NCBI GenBank assembly: GCA_013289265.1
Contig: JABDAH010000005.1
Coordinates: 1-64,000, forward strand
DNA from: Alphaproteobacteria bacterium
GTDB lineage: Bacteria; Pseudomonadota; Alphaproteobacteria; UBA9219
Direction: 5' to 3'
DNA length: 64,000 nucleotides
The notes beneath the pieces were generated by a model. That model saw only the letters and a list, made by a program, of their open reading frames with translations, ran no database searches and had not been told where the DNA came from. Numbering within the stretch: position 1 is the first letter of the stretch; each line of letters starts with the position of its first letter. A program made the position numbers and the translations under genes. This document shows positions 1-8,406 of this stretch, one piece after another.

Positions 1-112
1 CAATTGTAACCTTGTGATTATTGACTTCATTATGCGGCATGGTTTTTTGCCGCCGGAGCATGCAGAGTACGGCGATCTCTCCACCTACCTAACATTGCCT
101 GGCAGGATCTGA
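1..112 (+). CDS. 3' end of an unidentified gene (partial)
   Basis: An open frame enters at the left edge and stops with TGA at 110-112. Only the last 36 residues are visible. They include an aliphatic/aromatic stretch (LVIIDFIMRHGF) followed by PPEHAEYGDLSTYL and a short tail. The stop overlaps the ATG of the next gene (TGATG), which suggests translational coupling. I do not recognise the family from this fragment, and the rest of the gene lies outside the window. Confidence 0.5.
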   Translation, partial: NCNLVIIDFIMRHGFLPPEHAEYGDLSTYLTLPGRI

Positions 113-303
113 TGACCAACAAATCCGGTGAAGCGATTATCGAATATAAACAGATAGGCGCTATCGTGAAGGTAACGGTAATCGATACTGCCACCGGGAC
201 AGAAACATGCTTTCAGGCCCCAGCCAATACGCCGCGCTCGGGGCTAGAGCAGATGGCGATCAATAAACTGCGATATGTTCTGAATAAACAAAAGGGCGAT
301 TAG
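112..303 (+). CDS. DUF6898-type small conserved protein
   Basis: A 63-residue protein without a signal peptide or membrane segment. The pattern GEAIIEYKQIGAIVKVTVIDTATGTE, with a closing KLRYVL helix, resembles the small alphaproteobacterial family DUF6898, whose function is unknown. The start is fixed by the TGATG overlap with the upstream partial gene. Its stop overlaps the stop of the convergent fasciclin gene by four bases. The family assignment is from memory of the pattern and is moderately certain. Confidence 0.6.
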   Translation: MTNKSGEAIIEYKQIGAIVKVTVIDTATGTETCFQAPANTPRSGLEQMAINKLRYVLNKQKGD

Positions 304-1223
304 TCGCCGCCAAATTTATGCCCGAACAGCATAAAGCCTTTGGATTTAGGCGGCATTGCTTCCGCAGGCGGGGGCGTTTCGACTACTGGCGCCGCTGCTG
401 CCGTTCCTGTTGGCACGGCTGAGCCAAGCGGCATAGCGGTGCCTATAGGCACCGCAGTTTTGGCTGCCTTGCCTGCAGGCGCCGATGTGCCGATTACAGC
501 TGCCTTGGAACTTAAAGTTTTTTCCAAAACGACAGCAGGAGCAGATGTCGATACCGGCACTGCCGCAGTAGTTGGGACGGGAGCAGCTACCGGAGTAGGA
601 GTAGCCACCACAGCAGGAGCAGCAGGTGCTGGTTTCGGGGCTGGTTCTGGCTCCGCCACTACTTCCGGTTTTGCCGCCGTTTCAGCTGGCGCTTCCTTTA
701 TGGATGCCGGAATAAGCGCGGCATTGATTGTGTGAACAACGCTTTGCCCAGCTTGCAAATCAGCCAAAACCAGACGCGCATCATTGATCATAGCCGGGCT
801 TTTGGTCCCGTCGAAAATGATGCTTTCACCGTTAGCGGTTGCTGCAGACGATTTACGCTCGTTGATCGCGTTGAAACCAACATGGCTGCCATTAATGACA
901 TGATATCTGACGAAGCTTTGCAGGTTTTCCTTGCTGGATTTGATCCGCTTCATAATCGGACCGGAAATATTACCGATCGCATCATCCGTCGGCGCGAAAA
1001 CCGTTACCGTACCAGAACGAAATAAATCTTTCAGATCGGCGCTGCTGATCATGTCGGCAAAACGGCTGAGATCCTTGCGTTGCGAAATCAGTTCATAGGC
1101 ATTGGCAGAGGGCTTTGTGGGTTCATCAGATTTGTCGCTGGAGAACCACGCGGCCTGAGCGCCATTCGGCGTAGCCCCGGCAAGCAGTACACTCAAGAGC
1201 AAGGCGAACAAAATCCGTTTCAT
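300..1223 (-). CDS. Secreted fasciclin (FAS1) domain protein with Ala/Pro/Val-rich tail
   Basis: A 307-residue protein. Residues 1-24 form a Sec signal peptide ending in AQA. Residues about 40-170 form one FAS1 domain with the typical features: a VTVFAPTDDAI block, a FVRYHVINGSH block and a closing HTINAALIPA block. The last 130 residues are low-complexity Ala/Pro/Val/Thr, with repeats such as VPIGTA and VPTGTA, and look like a flexible spacer. FAS1 domains are extracellular or periplasmic adhesion modules; the ligand cannot be told from sequence. It is divergently transcribed from mdh. Confidence 0.8.
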   Translation of the reverse strand: MKRILFALLLSVLLAGATPNGAQAAWFSSDKSDEPTKPSANAYELISQRKDLSRFADMISSADLKDLFRSGTVTVFAPTDDAIGNISGPIMKRIKSSKENLQSFVRYHVINGSHVGFNAINERKSSAATANGESIIFDGTKSPAMINDARLVLADLQAGQSVVHTINAALIPASIKEAPAETAAKPEVVAEPEPAPKPAPAAPAVVATPTPVAAPVPTTAAVPVSTSAPAVVLEKTLSSKAAVIGTSAPAGKAAKTAVPIGTAMPLGSAVPTGTAAAAPVVETPPPAEAMPPKSKGFMLFGHKFGGD

Positions 1224-1265
1224 GATGATTCCCTGAGTTCAAGGCGGTGAGGCTGTCTATGTTAA

Positions 1266-2351
<1,086 letters not shown>

Positions 2352-2372
2352 TTAACCTGAAGGGAGAACATC

Positions 2373-3038
2373 ATGACATTTTCCGCACAGATCAAAGAAG
2401 CTATCGCTGAGAAGCACTTGCTGTCGCATCCCTTCTATCAGGCATGGACCGAAGGCAAATTGACGCAAGAACAGCTGCAGGAATATGCCGTGCAGTACAA
2501 ACCTTTCGTCGAAGCCTTCCCACGTTTTGTCAGTGCCCTGCACAGCAATTGCGAAGATGCAGGTGCCCGCGCTGAAATTCTGGAAAATCTGATGGACGAG
2601 GAAGGCAAGACAGGCCGTTCTGACCCGCATCCGCAATTGTGGAATGACTTCATAACCGGCCTCGGCGCGAAGGATCACGGCAACTACAACGAAGCCGCCT
2701 TGGCTACCAAAGAAGCTTTCCTGACATTCTGCAAATCCTCCTACGAAGAAGGTCTGTGCGCTTTGTATTCATACGAGTACCAAACGCCTGCAATCTCCAA
2801 GACCAAGGTTGAAGGCCTGAAAAAATTCTATGGCCTGACGGACGAACGCACTTTTGAATTCTTCAAAGTACATGAAGTGGCTGACATCTATCACTCGCAG
2901 ACTTGCGAAAAACTGATTGATGCCATTCCGGCTGACAAGCAAGCCGCAGCTTTAGCCGCCGCCAAAGACGCGGCCCAAAGCCTGTGGAACTTCCTGTCCG
3001 AGGCATATGGCAGTGACCAGATGAAGATAGCCTGCTAA
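2373..3038 (+). CDS. CADD/TenA/PqqC-superfamily diiron-type protein (candidate p-aminobenzoate synthase)
   Basis: A 221-residue all-helical haem-oxygenase-fold protein. It looks closer to Chlamydia CADD (CT610) than to true TenA. Visible are HPFYQAW (residues 19-25), ENLMDEE (71-77), His86, YSYE with Glu135, and HEVADIYH with His167, Asp171 and His174. Together these form the carboxylate/histidine set expected for a dimetal site. Lys145 and Tyr22 occupy positions similar to residues discussed for CADD. CADD-type proteins make p-aminobenzoate from one of their own tyrosines, so a folate-related role is possible. It is co-oriented with mdh, has an AGGGAG ribosome site and is followed by a strong terminator. 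A generic TenA-like role is the alternative. Confidence 0.75.
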   Translation: MTFSAQIKEAIAEKHLLSHPFYQAWTEGKLTQEQLQEYAVQYKPFVEAFPRFVSALHSNCEDAGARAEILENLMDEEGKTGRSDPHPQLWNDFITGLGAKDHGNYNEAALATKEAFLTFCKSSYEEGLCALYSYEYQTPAISKTKVEGLKKFYGLTDERTFEFFKVHEVADIYHSQTCEKLIDAIPADKQAAALAAAKDAAQSLWNFLSEAYGSDQMKIAC

Positions 3039-3059
3039 CGCAACTACAAATTATTCAAT

Positions 3060-3095
3060 AAAAAACGGCGCTAATTAACGTTAGCGCCGTTTTTT
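3060..3095. terminator. Rho-independent terminator after mdh and the CADD-like gene
   Basis: A perfect 9-bp stem (CGGCGCTAA / TTAGCGCCG) with a 6-base loop is flanked by six A on the left and six T on the right. It can therefore act on both strands. It separates the mdh/CADD pair from the AT-rich Sel1 gene. Confidence 0.92.
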
Positions 3096-3193
3096 ATGCC
3101 CTGCCCGCAAGTAATAAAGTCGTTGATTCAATGTTTCCGATCATTTAAAAGTGCCTAAATAAGGCTACTAGTTAACTATATTTGGTAATTATT

Positions 3194-4294
3194 ATGCAGC
3201 TCGCTTTTGATAGATCGAAATACAATAATCCCAGATCGCTTGATCTCAATTTGCTAGAAAACTCAGCGAATAATAATGATGCATCAGCCTTATTCTTCGG
3301 AATTTACTTAGCAGAAGGCGGGTTTAATTTACTGCACAGATATACCGGCGATCATAGAGCCTTAGATTGGGCAAAACGAGGTTTTGAATTAGATGACGTT
3401 TTATGTACAGCATACTATGCGATTTTTCTTAAAACTGGTCGAGGGACTCCAATAAACTCCAAGGAAGCAGAACGTGTCTTTGCAAAAATAGCTAACAAGC
3501 TAAAAGTGAAAGCGGAAGAAGGCAGTCCATATGCTCAAACCCTTTTAGGCTTAGCAAATAATTATGGCGTGCTTGGTAAACACAGAAATGCTGAAGCCTC
3601 CTATTGGTTTCAAAAAGCGGCAGAACAAGGTGAACCAATAGGGCTACACTTTCTTGCCAACACACATGTGCAGGGCCATGGCGGAAAAACAGATTATGCT
3701 GAAGCTGCAAGATTGTACGCTTCTCCTGCCGAGTTAGGTTATCTACGTTCGCAAATAGCCTTAGCCCAACTTTATGAAACTGGCTTAGGAGTTGGCCCAG
3801 ACTTTAAAATGGCAGCAAAGCTATATGGACAAGCCGCGCGCCAAGGCTCATCGCTCGCTGAATGTCGCATCGGTGAATTATATATTGATGCCGAAAAGGG
3901 TATAAACTCTGATCATAGAAGGGCTATGAAATGGCTAATACGCAGTGCTGAGCATGGTAATTGCAATGGCTTGCTTACGGCTGCTGACTATCTTGCCAAA
4001 GGTGTTATTGACACAAGCGGCAAAATAGTTGTCCCTCAAAACATGGCCGTAGCATTTAGTTACTATACAGATATTGTTGTTGATCCTGTTTTTGCCGCCA
4101 AAAATCCCAATCTCGTTAGCAATGCCAATGCGAAAAGAAGTGTTATGTTAATAGGGGCTGCACGAATAACTGAAGATGGCAAAAAGTTAATTGTATTTAA
4201 AGATGATACAGCTATTGATGCCGCATCAGCTGTTCTTCCAACCAAACCAAAAGCCGGACACCAAAGTTCAAAAGCCAAAAAGTTCGGGCGCTAA
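3194..4294 (+). CDS. Sel1-like repeat protein
   Basis: About 366 residues from the ATG at 3194; an in-frame TTG at 3182 would add four residues. Several Sel1/TPR-like units are visible, for example SPYAQTLLGLANNYG, AASYWFQKAAEQGEP, AARLYASPAELGY, AAKLYGQAARQGSS and AMKWLIRSAEHGN. No signal peptide is seen. Sel1 repeats mediate protein-protein contacts, but no partner can be named. The gene is clearly more AT-rich than the flanking TCA genes and stands alone between a terminator and sucC, which suggests a recently acquired insert. Confidence 0.85.
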   Translation: MQLAFDRSKYNNPRSLDLNLLENSANNNDASALFFGIYLAEGGFNLLHRYTGDHRALDWAKRGFELDDVLCTAYYAIFLKTGRGTPINSKEAERVFAKIANKLKVKAEEGSPYAQTLLGLANNYGVLGKHRNAEASYWFQKAAEQGEPIGLHFLANTHVQGHGGKTDYAEAARLYASPAELGYLRSQIALAQLYETGLGVGPDFKMAAKLYGQAARQGSSLAECRIGELYIDAEKGINSDHRRAMKWLIRSAEHGNCNGLLTAADYLAKGVIDTSGKIVVPQNMAVAFSYYTDIVVDPVFAAKNPNLVSNANAKRSVMLIGAARITEDGKKLIVFKDDTAIDAASAVLPTKPKAGHQSSKAKKFGR

Positions 4295-4296
4295 TA

Positions 4297-4319
4297 GCAA
4301 GGGTTAGCTTAACCCTTGC
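4297..4319 (+). terminator. Hairpin after the Sel1 gene
   Basis: Perfect 10-bp arms (GCAAGGGTTA / TAACCCTTGC) around a 3-base loop lie a few bases after the Sel1 stop codon. There is no T-run after it, only a C-rich stretch. Its action as a terminator is therefore uncertain. Confidence 0.5.
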
Positions 4320-4405
4320 CCCCTCCCCCAAAACACGCTAATTCTGCGGGGTTTCGCGGCGCAGCAATGAGTCTTGCGCTTTATTCCTAACTGACGGTTT
4401 AATCG

Positions 4406-5590
4406 ATGAATATCCATGAATATCAGGCAAAAAGCCTTTTGAAAAAATACGGCGTGGTTGTACCGCGCGGTGGCGTCGCTTTTTCTGCGGCTGAAGCCGT
4501 TGATGTCGCCAAAGCATTAGCGCTGGACCTGAAAGAACCTGTTTGGGTCGTTAAAGCACAAATTCATGCCGGCGGTCGCGGCAAGGGCGGCGGCGTTAAA
4601 GTCGTTAAAACGATGGAAGCCGTTCAAAGTGAAGCCCAGCGTATGCTCGGCATGCAGCTGATTACGCACCAAACCGGCCCCCAAGGCCAGAAAGTTCAGC
4701 GGATTTACGTCGAAGAAGGTTGCGATATCAAGCGCGAGCTTTATCTCGGTCTGCTGATCGACCGCGCGACCAGCCGCGTGACGATCATGGCATCAACCGA
4801 AGGCGGTATGGAAATCGAAGAAGTTGCCGCCAAGCATCCGGAAAAAATCCTGAAAGTTGCGATCGATCCCGTTACCGGCATGCAGGCTTATCATGCGCGC
4901 GAAATCGCTTTCGGCCTCGGGCTGAAAGACAAGCAGGTTGGCAAATGCGTCAGCTTCCTGATGGCTATGTACAACGCGTTTATCGATCTGGATTGTTCCA
5001 TTGTTGAAATCAATCCTCTGGTTGTCACCGGCAAGGACGATATTATCGCGCTGGATGCCAAGATGAATTTCGATGACAACGCGTTGTTCCGTCACAAGGA
5101 CGTGGAAGAAATGCGCGACGAAGCGGAAGAAGATCCCGCTGAAGTCGAAGCCAGCAAGAACAGCCTGAATTACGTTCGCCTTGATGGCAATATCGGTTGT
5201 ATGGTCAACGGCGCAGGCCTTGCCATGGCGACGATGGATATCATCAAACTGTATGGTGGCACGCCTGCTAATTTCCTCGATGTCGGCGGCGGCGCAACCA
5301 AGGAACGCGTCACCACCGCTTTCAAAATCATTCTTTCCGATAAACATGTGCAGGGCATTCTGGTGAATATCTTCGGCGGTATCATGCGTTGCGATATTAT
5401 TGCCGAAGGCATCATCGCCGCAGCCAAGGAAGTCAAACTTCATGTGCCGCTGGTGGTTCGCCTTGAAGGCACCAATGTCGATCTCGGCAAAAAGATTTTG
5501 GCCGAAAGCGGCTTGCCAATCCTTTCCGCAGATAACCTTGCCGATGCCGCAGAGAAAATTGTCGGCGCCGTTAAAAAGAAAGCAGCATAA
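4406..5590 (+). CDS. sucC: Succinyl-CoA ligase (ADP-forming) subunit beta
   Basis: A 394-residue ATP-grasp subunit with the characteristic start MNIHEYQAK, the nucleotide-binding stretch [10 protein letters not shown] near residue 60, and the C-terminal ligase domain ([19 protein letters not shown]). It catalyses succinyl-CoA to succinate with ATP formation, together with SucD. Its length is normal for the family. The stop lies two bases before the sucD start, so the two are translated as a pair. Confidence 0.97.
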   Translation: MNIHEYQAKSLLKKYGVVVPRGGVAFSAAEAVDVAKALALDLKEPVWVVKAQIHAGGRGKGGGVKVVKTMEAVQSEAQRMLGMQLITHQTGPQGQKVQRIYVEEGCDIKRELYLGLLIDRATSRVTIMASTEGGMEIEEVAAKHPEKILKVAIDPVTGMQAYHAREIAFGLGLKDKQVGKCVSFLMAMYNAFIDLDCSIVEINPLVVTGKDDIIALDAKMNFDDNALFRHKDVEEMRDEAEEDPAEVEASKNSLNYVRLDGNIGCMVNGAGLAMATMDIIKLYGGTPANFLDVGGGATKERVTTAFKIILSDKHVQGILVNIFGGIMRCDIIAEGIIAAAKEVKLHVPLVVRLEGTNVDLGKKILAESGLPILSADNLADAAEKIVGAVKKKAA

Positions 5591-5592
5591 TC

Positions 5593-6468
5593 ATGTCCGT
5601 ACTCGTAGGAAAACAAACCAAACTGATCTGTCAGGGCTTCACGGGCTCGCAGGGCACTTTCCATTCTGAACAGGCCATAGCTTACGGCACCAAGATGGTT
5701 GGCGGCGTAACCCCCGGCAAAGGCGGCACCGATCATCTCGATCTGCCTGTATTCAACACAGTTGCCGAAGCCGTTGCCAAGACCGGCGCGAACGCATCAG
5801 TCATTTACGTACCACCTCCATTCGCGGCGGACTCCATTCTGGAAGCTATCGATGCCAAACTGCCTCTGGTCGTTTGCATCACCGAAGGCATTCCTGTTCT
5901 CGACATGGTCAAGGTCAAGCGCGCACTGCAGGGCTCATCAACACGCCTGATCGGGCCCAATTGCCCCGGCGTTATCACCCCCGGCGAATGCAAAATCGGC
6001 ATCATGCCCGGCCATATCCACAAGCGCGGCAAGATCGCTATTGTTTCGCGCTCGGGCACGCTGACTTACGAAGCTGTTGCACAAACAACTGCAACTGGCC
6101 TTGGCCAAACGACCTGCATCGGCATTGGCGGCGATCCCGTCAATGGCACCAACTTTATTGACTGCCTCGAAATGTTCCTCGCTGATGAGGAAACCAAAGG
6201 CATCATCATGATCGGCGAAATCGGCGGCTCAGCTGAAGAAGAAGCTGCTGAATTCCTGAAACGCAGCAAGATCAAGAAGCCAATGGTCGGTTTTATCGCC
6301 GGCGTTACGGCTCCCCCAGGCCGCCGTATGGGCCATGCGGGCGCTATTATCTCCGGTGGCAAAGGCAGCGCATCAGACAAGATTGAAGCCATGCGCTCCG
6401 CAGGAATCATGGTTGCTGACAGCCCTTCAGCGCTTGGCACCACTATGGTTAAAGCGATGGCGGCTTAA
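5593..6468 (+). CDS. sucD: Succinyl-CoA ligase subunit alpha
   Basis: A 291-residue CoA-binding subunit. It has the N-terminal CoA-binding fold ([10 protein letters not shown]), the ligase-CoA motif [12 protein letters not shown], and the phosphorylated histidine in GHAGAI (His248). It forms the heteromer with SucC encoded immediately upstream. In many alphaproteobacteria sucA follows directly; here an ATPase gene and an unknown gene intervene. Confidence 0.97.
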   Translation: MSVLVGKQTKLICQGFTGSQGTFHSEQAIAYGTKMVGGVTPGKGGTDHLDLPVFNTVAEAVAKTGANASVIYVPPPFAADSILEAIDAKLPLVVCITEGIPVLDMVKVKRALQGSSTRLIGPNCPGVITPGECKIGIMPGHIHKRGKIAIVSRSGTLTYEAVAQTTATGLGQTTCIGIGGDPVNGTNFIDCLEMFLADEETKGIIMIGEIGGSAEEEAAEFLKRSKIKKPMVGFIAGVTAPPGRRMGHAGAIISGGKGSASDKIEAMRSAGIMVADSPSALGTTMVKAMAA

Positions 6469-6660
6469 GATAAGCGGCTAACCCCTTAAAAACAAACGAA
6501 CTTCACTTATTCGCTAACCTTTATGGTTACTGAACTATTCCGTATGCGCTTTTCAAAATTAATTTTTTGAAAGTATTTATTGTGCTATGGTGTTTGAGAC
6601 AAACGTTTTTAAATTTTTATACAAATTGATTTTATTCGCATTTAAACAAAAGGGATAACC

Positions 6661-7674
6661 ATGACCCAGATCGCCTCAGTCGCTCAGTATCAATCAAACG
6701 AAATTCAGCAACTTGCGCTGCGCGAATTGAACTTCATGGACCTTTATGTCTGTCTGGAAGGTCCGGGCATCGCCCATTACCGTCAAGGTGTCGTCAATGG
6801 CCTGATGTCGGAAGTGGATCTGGACGTTCCTGCCGAGTTCCAGAATGATGTCGAAGAACTGGCCGAATATCTGCGTGGTAATTTTAAAGGTGTCGAAAAA
6901 GGTTTTAATTTTGGTGGCGTTCGTCTACGTGCCTCCAAGCTGGAAACATCAAATGGCGAAGTATGGGCTGCTATGCGCCGTATCGCCGATCTGCCCCCTG
7001 CTCTTAACAAACTTGGCTTTATCCCTCAATTCGTACCGCTTCTGCGCGACTTCGGTAAACGCAGCGGTTTGATCCTGCTTTGCGGTGCAACGGGTCAAGG
7101 TAAAACAACAACAGCTTCGTCGCTACTGCTGGATTATCTGGAAAATTACGGCGGTGTTGCCTTCACAATCGAAGATCCGGTTGAATATAATCTCGAAGGC
7201 CGCCGCGGCGGCGCTGGTTTCTGCTACCAGTCCGAAATCAATAACGAAGACGAATGGGGTAAAATGCTGAAACGCTCGCTGCGTTGGCATCCGCGCTATA
7301 TCGTCGTCGGCGAAGTACGTACACCAGACGCGGCCAACCAGTTGCTCCGCGCTGCGACATCTGGTCATACCGTCATCACCACAATGCATGCCGGCAGCAT
7401 GGAAGAAGCTTTGGAAGGTTTGCTGCAGTTGGCCGAAATGGAATTGGGCGCCCGCGCGTCCTTGCTGTTGGCAGCCGGTTTAACCGCCGTCGTTCATCAG
7501 TCCTTCGGACCTACTGGACTGAACGCCACCTTTATGGCGACAGAACAGAATAACCCGGGTTCGCCTATCCGCGCCCTGATCCGTGACAAGCGTATTGGTC
7601 AGTCGCGCACCTTCTCCGACCAACAGATGGCGCTGCTGATGCAGAATGGCAAACTGTTTGGCGGTAGAGGCTAA
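6661..7674 (+). CDS. PilT/DotB-like secretion-superfamily ATPase
   Basis: A 337-residue type II/IV secretion ATPase. It has an N-terminal PAS-like region, then Walker A GATGQGKTT (142-150), Asp box EDPVEY (171-176), Walker B IVVGEVR (214-220) and His box GHTVITTMHAG (235-245). Such hexameric ATPases retract type IV pili (PilT) or power secretion (DotB/TraJ). The Walker A has Gln where PilT usually has Ser, and the PilT C-terminal AIRNLI-like retraction motif is not seen. No pilus genes are nearby. It is preceded by about 190 bases of AT-rich DNA and followed 30 bases later by an unknown gene. The exact subfamily is unresolved. Confidence 0.8.
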   Translation: MTQIASVAQYQSNEIQQLALRELNFMDLYVCLEGPGIAHYRQGVVNGLMSEVDLDVPAEFQNDVEELAEYLRGNFKGVEKGFNFGGVRLRASKLETSNGEVWAAMRRIADLPPALNKLGFIPQFVPLLRDFGKRSGLILLCGATGQGKTTTASSLLLDYLENYGGVAFTIEDPVEYNLEGRRGGAGFCYQSEINNEDEWGKMLKRSLRWHPRYIVVGEVRTPDAANQLLRAATSGHTVITTMHAGSMEEALEGLLQLAEMELGARASLLLAAGLTAVVHQSFGPTGLNATFMATEQNNPGSPIRALIRDKRIGQSRTFSDQQMALLMQNGKLFGGRG

Positions 7675-7704
7675 TTTTTGATAATTGATTGATTTGATAC
7701 CGTT

Positions 7705-8322
7705 ATGGATATCGTAGGTCATATTCGTCGCGTGGTTCGTGAAATCACAGGCGCTCGCGATGATGCAGCCTTTGATAGAGATAGATGGCAGCAACTCTAT
7801 GATGGTGTGATCCATACGCTTAACGAGGTGAAGAAGGGTTCTGCCCTCGATTTCAGAGGCTACCTTATTTGTGGTCAATCCACCGTAAGTTTAAAAACCA
7901 TATATCCTTATGGCGAAAACACTTTGTGGGAAAGCCTTGCGGCTTTGCGAAGCGTTTATACAGAAGAGCTGAACCGCAATTGGCGAAAACCTAGCTTTTG
8001 GGCAATAAATCAGCTGCTCGCCATAACTGATCAATTAATCGATGTAACTTGCGCCGAAAATAACCAATTTTCGAGTGAAAAACTAAAAAACGAATTTCTA
8101 ATCAAATGCGCAAAGGAAGCTTGTCTAACAGCTGCTCTAGCAGTGAAGATTGAAAATACCGGAAAAAAACCCAGGAAAACCGGGATCGTCGAAGATGAAA
8201 TGAGCAAAGCAACAGCTGTCCTGGGTCTAAGTGAAAATTCGCTGAAAAACCTTAGACGGCATGCGACCCGCCCAGCAGAGTCAATCAAGCAAGCATTGAT
8301 ATCAGATCAAGAAGTAGCCTGA
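7705..8322 (+). CDS. Hypothetical protein linked to the PilT-like ATPase
   Basis: 205 residues with no signal peptide, membrane segment or recognised domain. The N-terminal part contains Trp- and Arg-rich helices. Near residues 175-190, SKATAVLGLSENSLKNLRR could form a helix-turn-helix-like pair. The second half is more AT-rich than the flanking sucA. It starts 30 bases after the ATPase gene on the same strand, so joint transcription is likely. I do not recognise the family. Confidence 0.6.
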   Translation: MDIVGHIRRVVREITGARDDAAFDRDRWQQLYDGVIHTLNEVKKGSALDFRGYLICGQSTVSLKTIYPYGENTLWESLAALRSVYTEELNRNWRKPSFWAINQLLAITDQLIDVTCAENNQFSSEKLKNEFLIKCAKEACLTAALAVKIENTGKKPRKTGIVEDEMSKATAVLGLSENSLKNLRRHATRPAESIKQALISDQEVA

Positions 8323-8406
8323 TCTCCCCTTTTGATTTTTGCGCGGAAGTTGTTATGATGCGGCATCGCAACAATTTCCAAGGGGCGGTTCATCCCGCGC
8401 GCGTTC

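Noticed and set aside
340-735. Gly/Ala-rich open frame on the plus strand
   Set aside because: It is the mirror of the Ala/Pro-rich tail of the fasciclin gene and has no ribosome site or family match.
4793-5443. 216-residue frame antisense to sucC
   Set aside because: Shadow of a highly biased conserved gene; no independent support.
6469-6660. Riboswitch or small RNA in the AT-rich leader before the PilT-like gene
   Set aside because: No conserved riboswitch core or strong stem could be recognised; it may simply hold a promoter.
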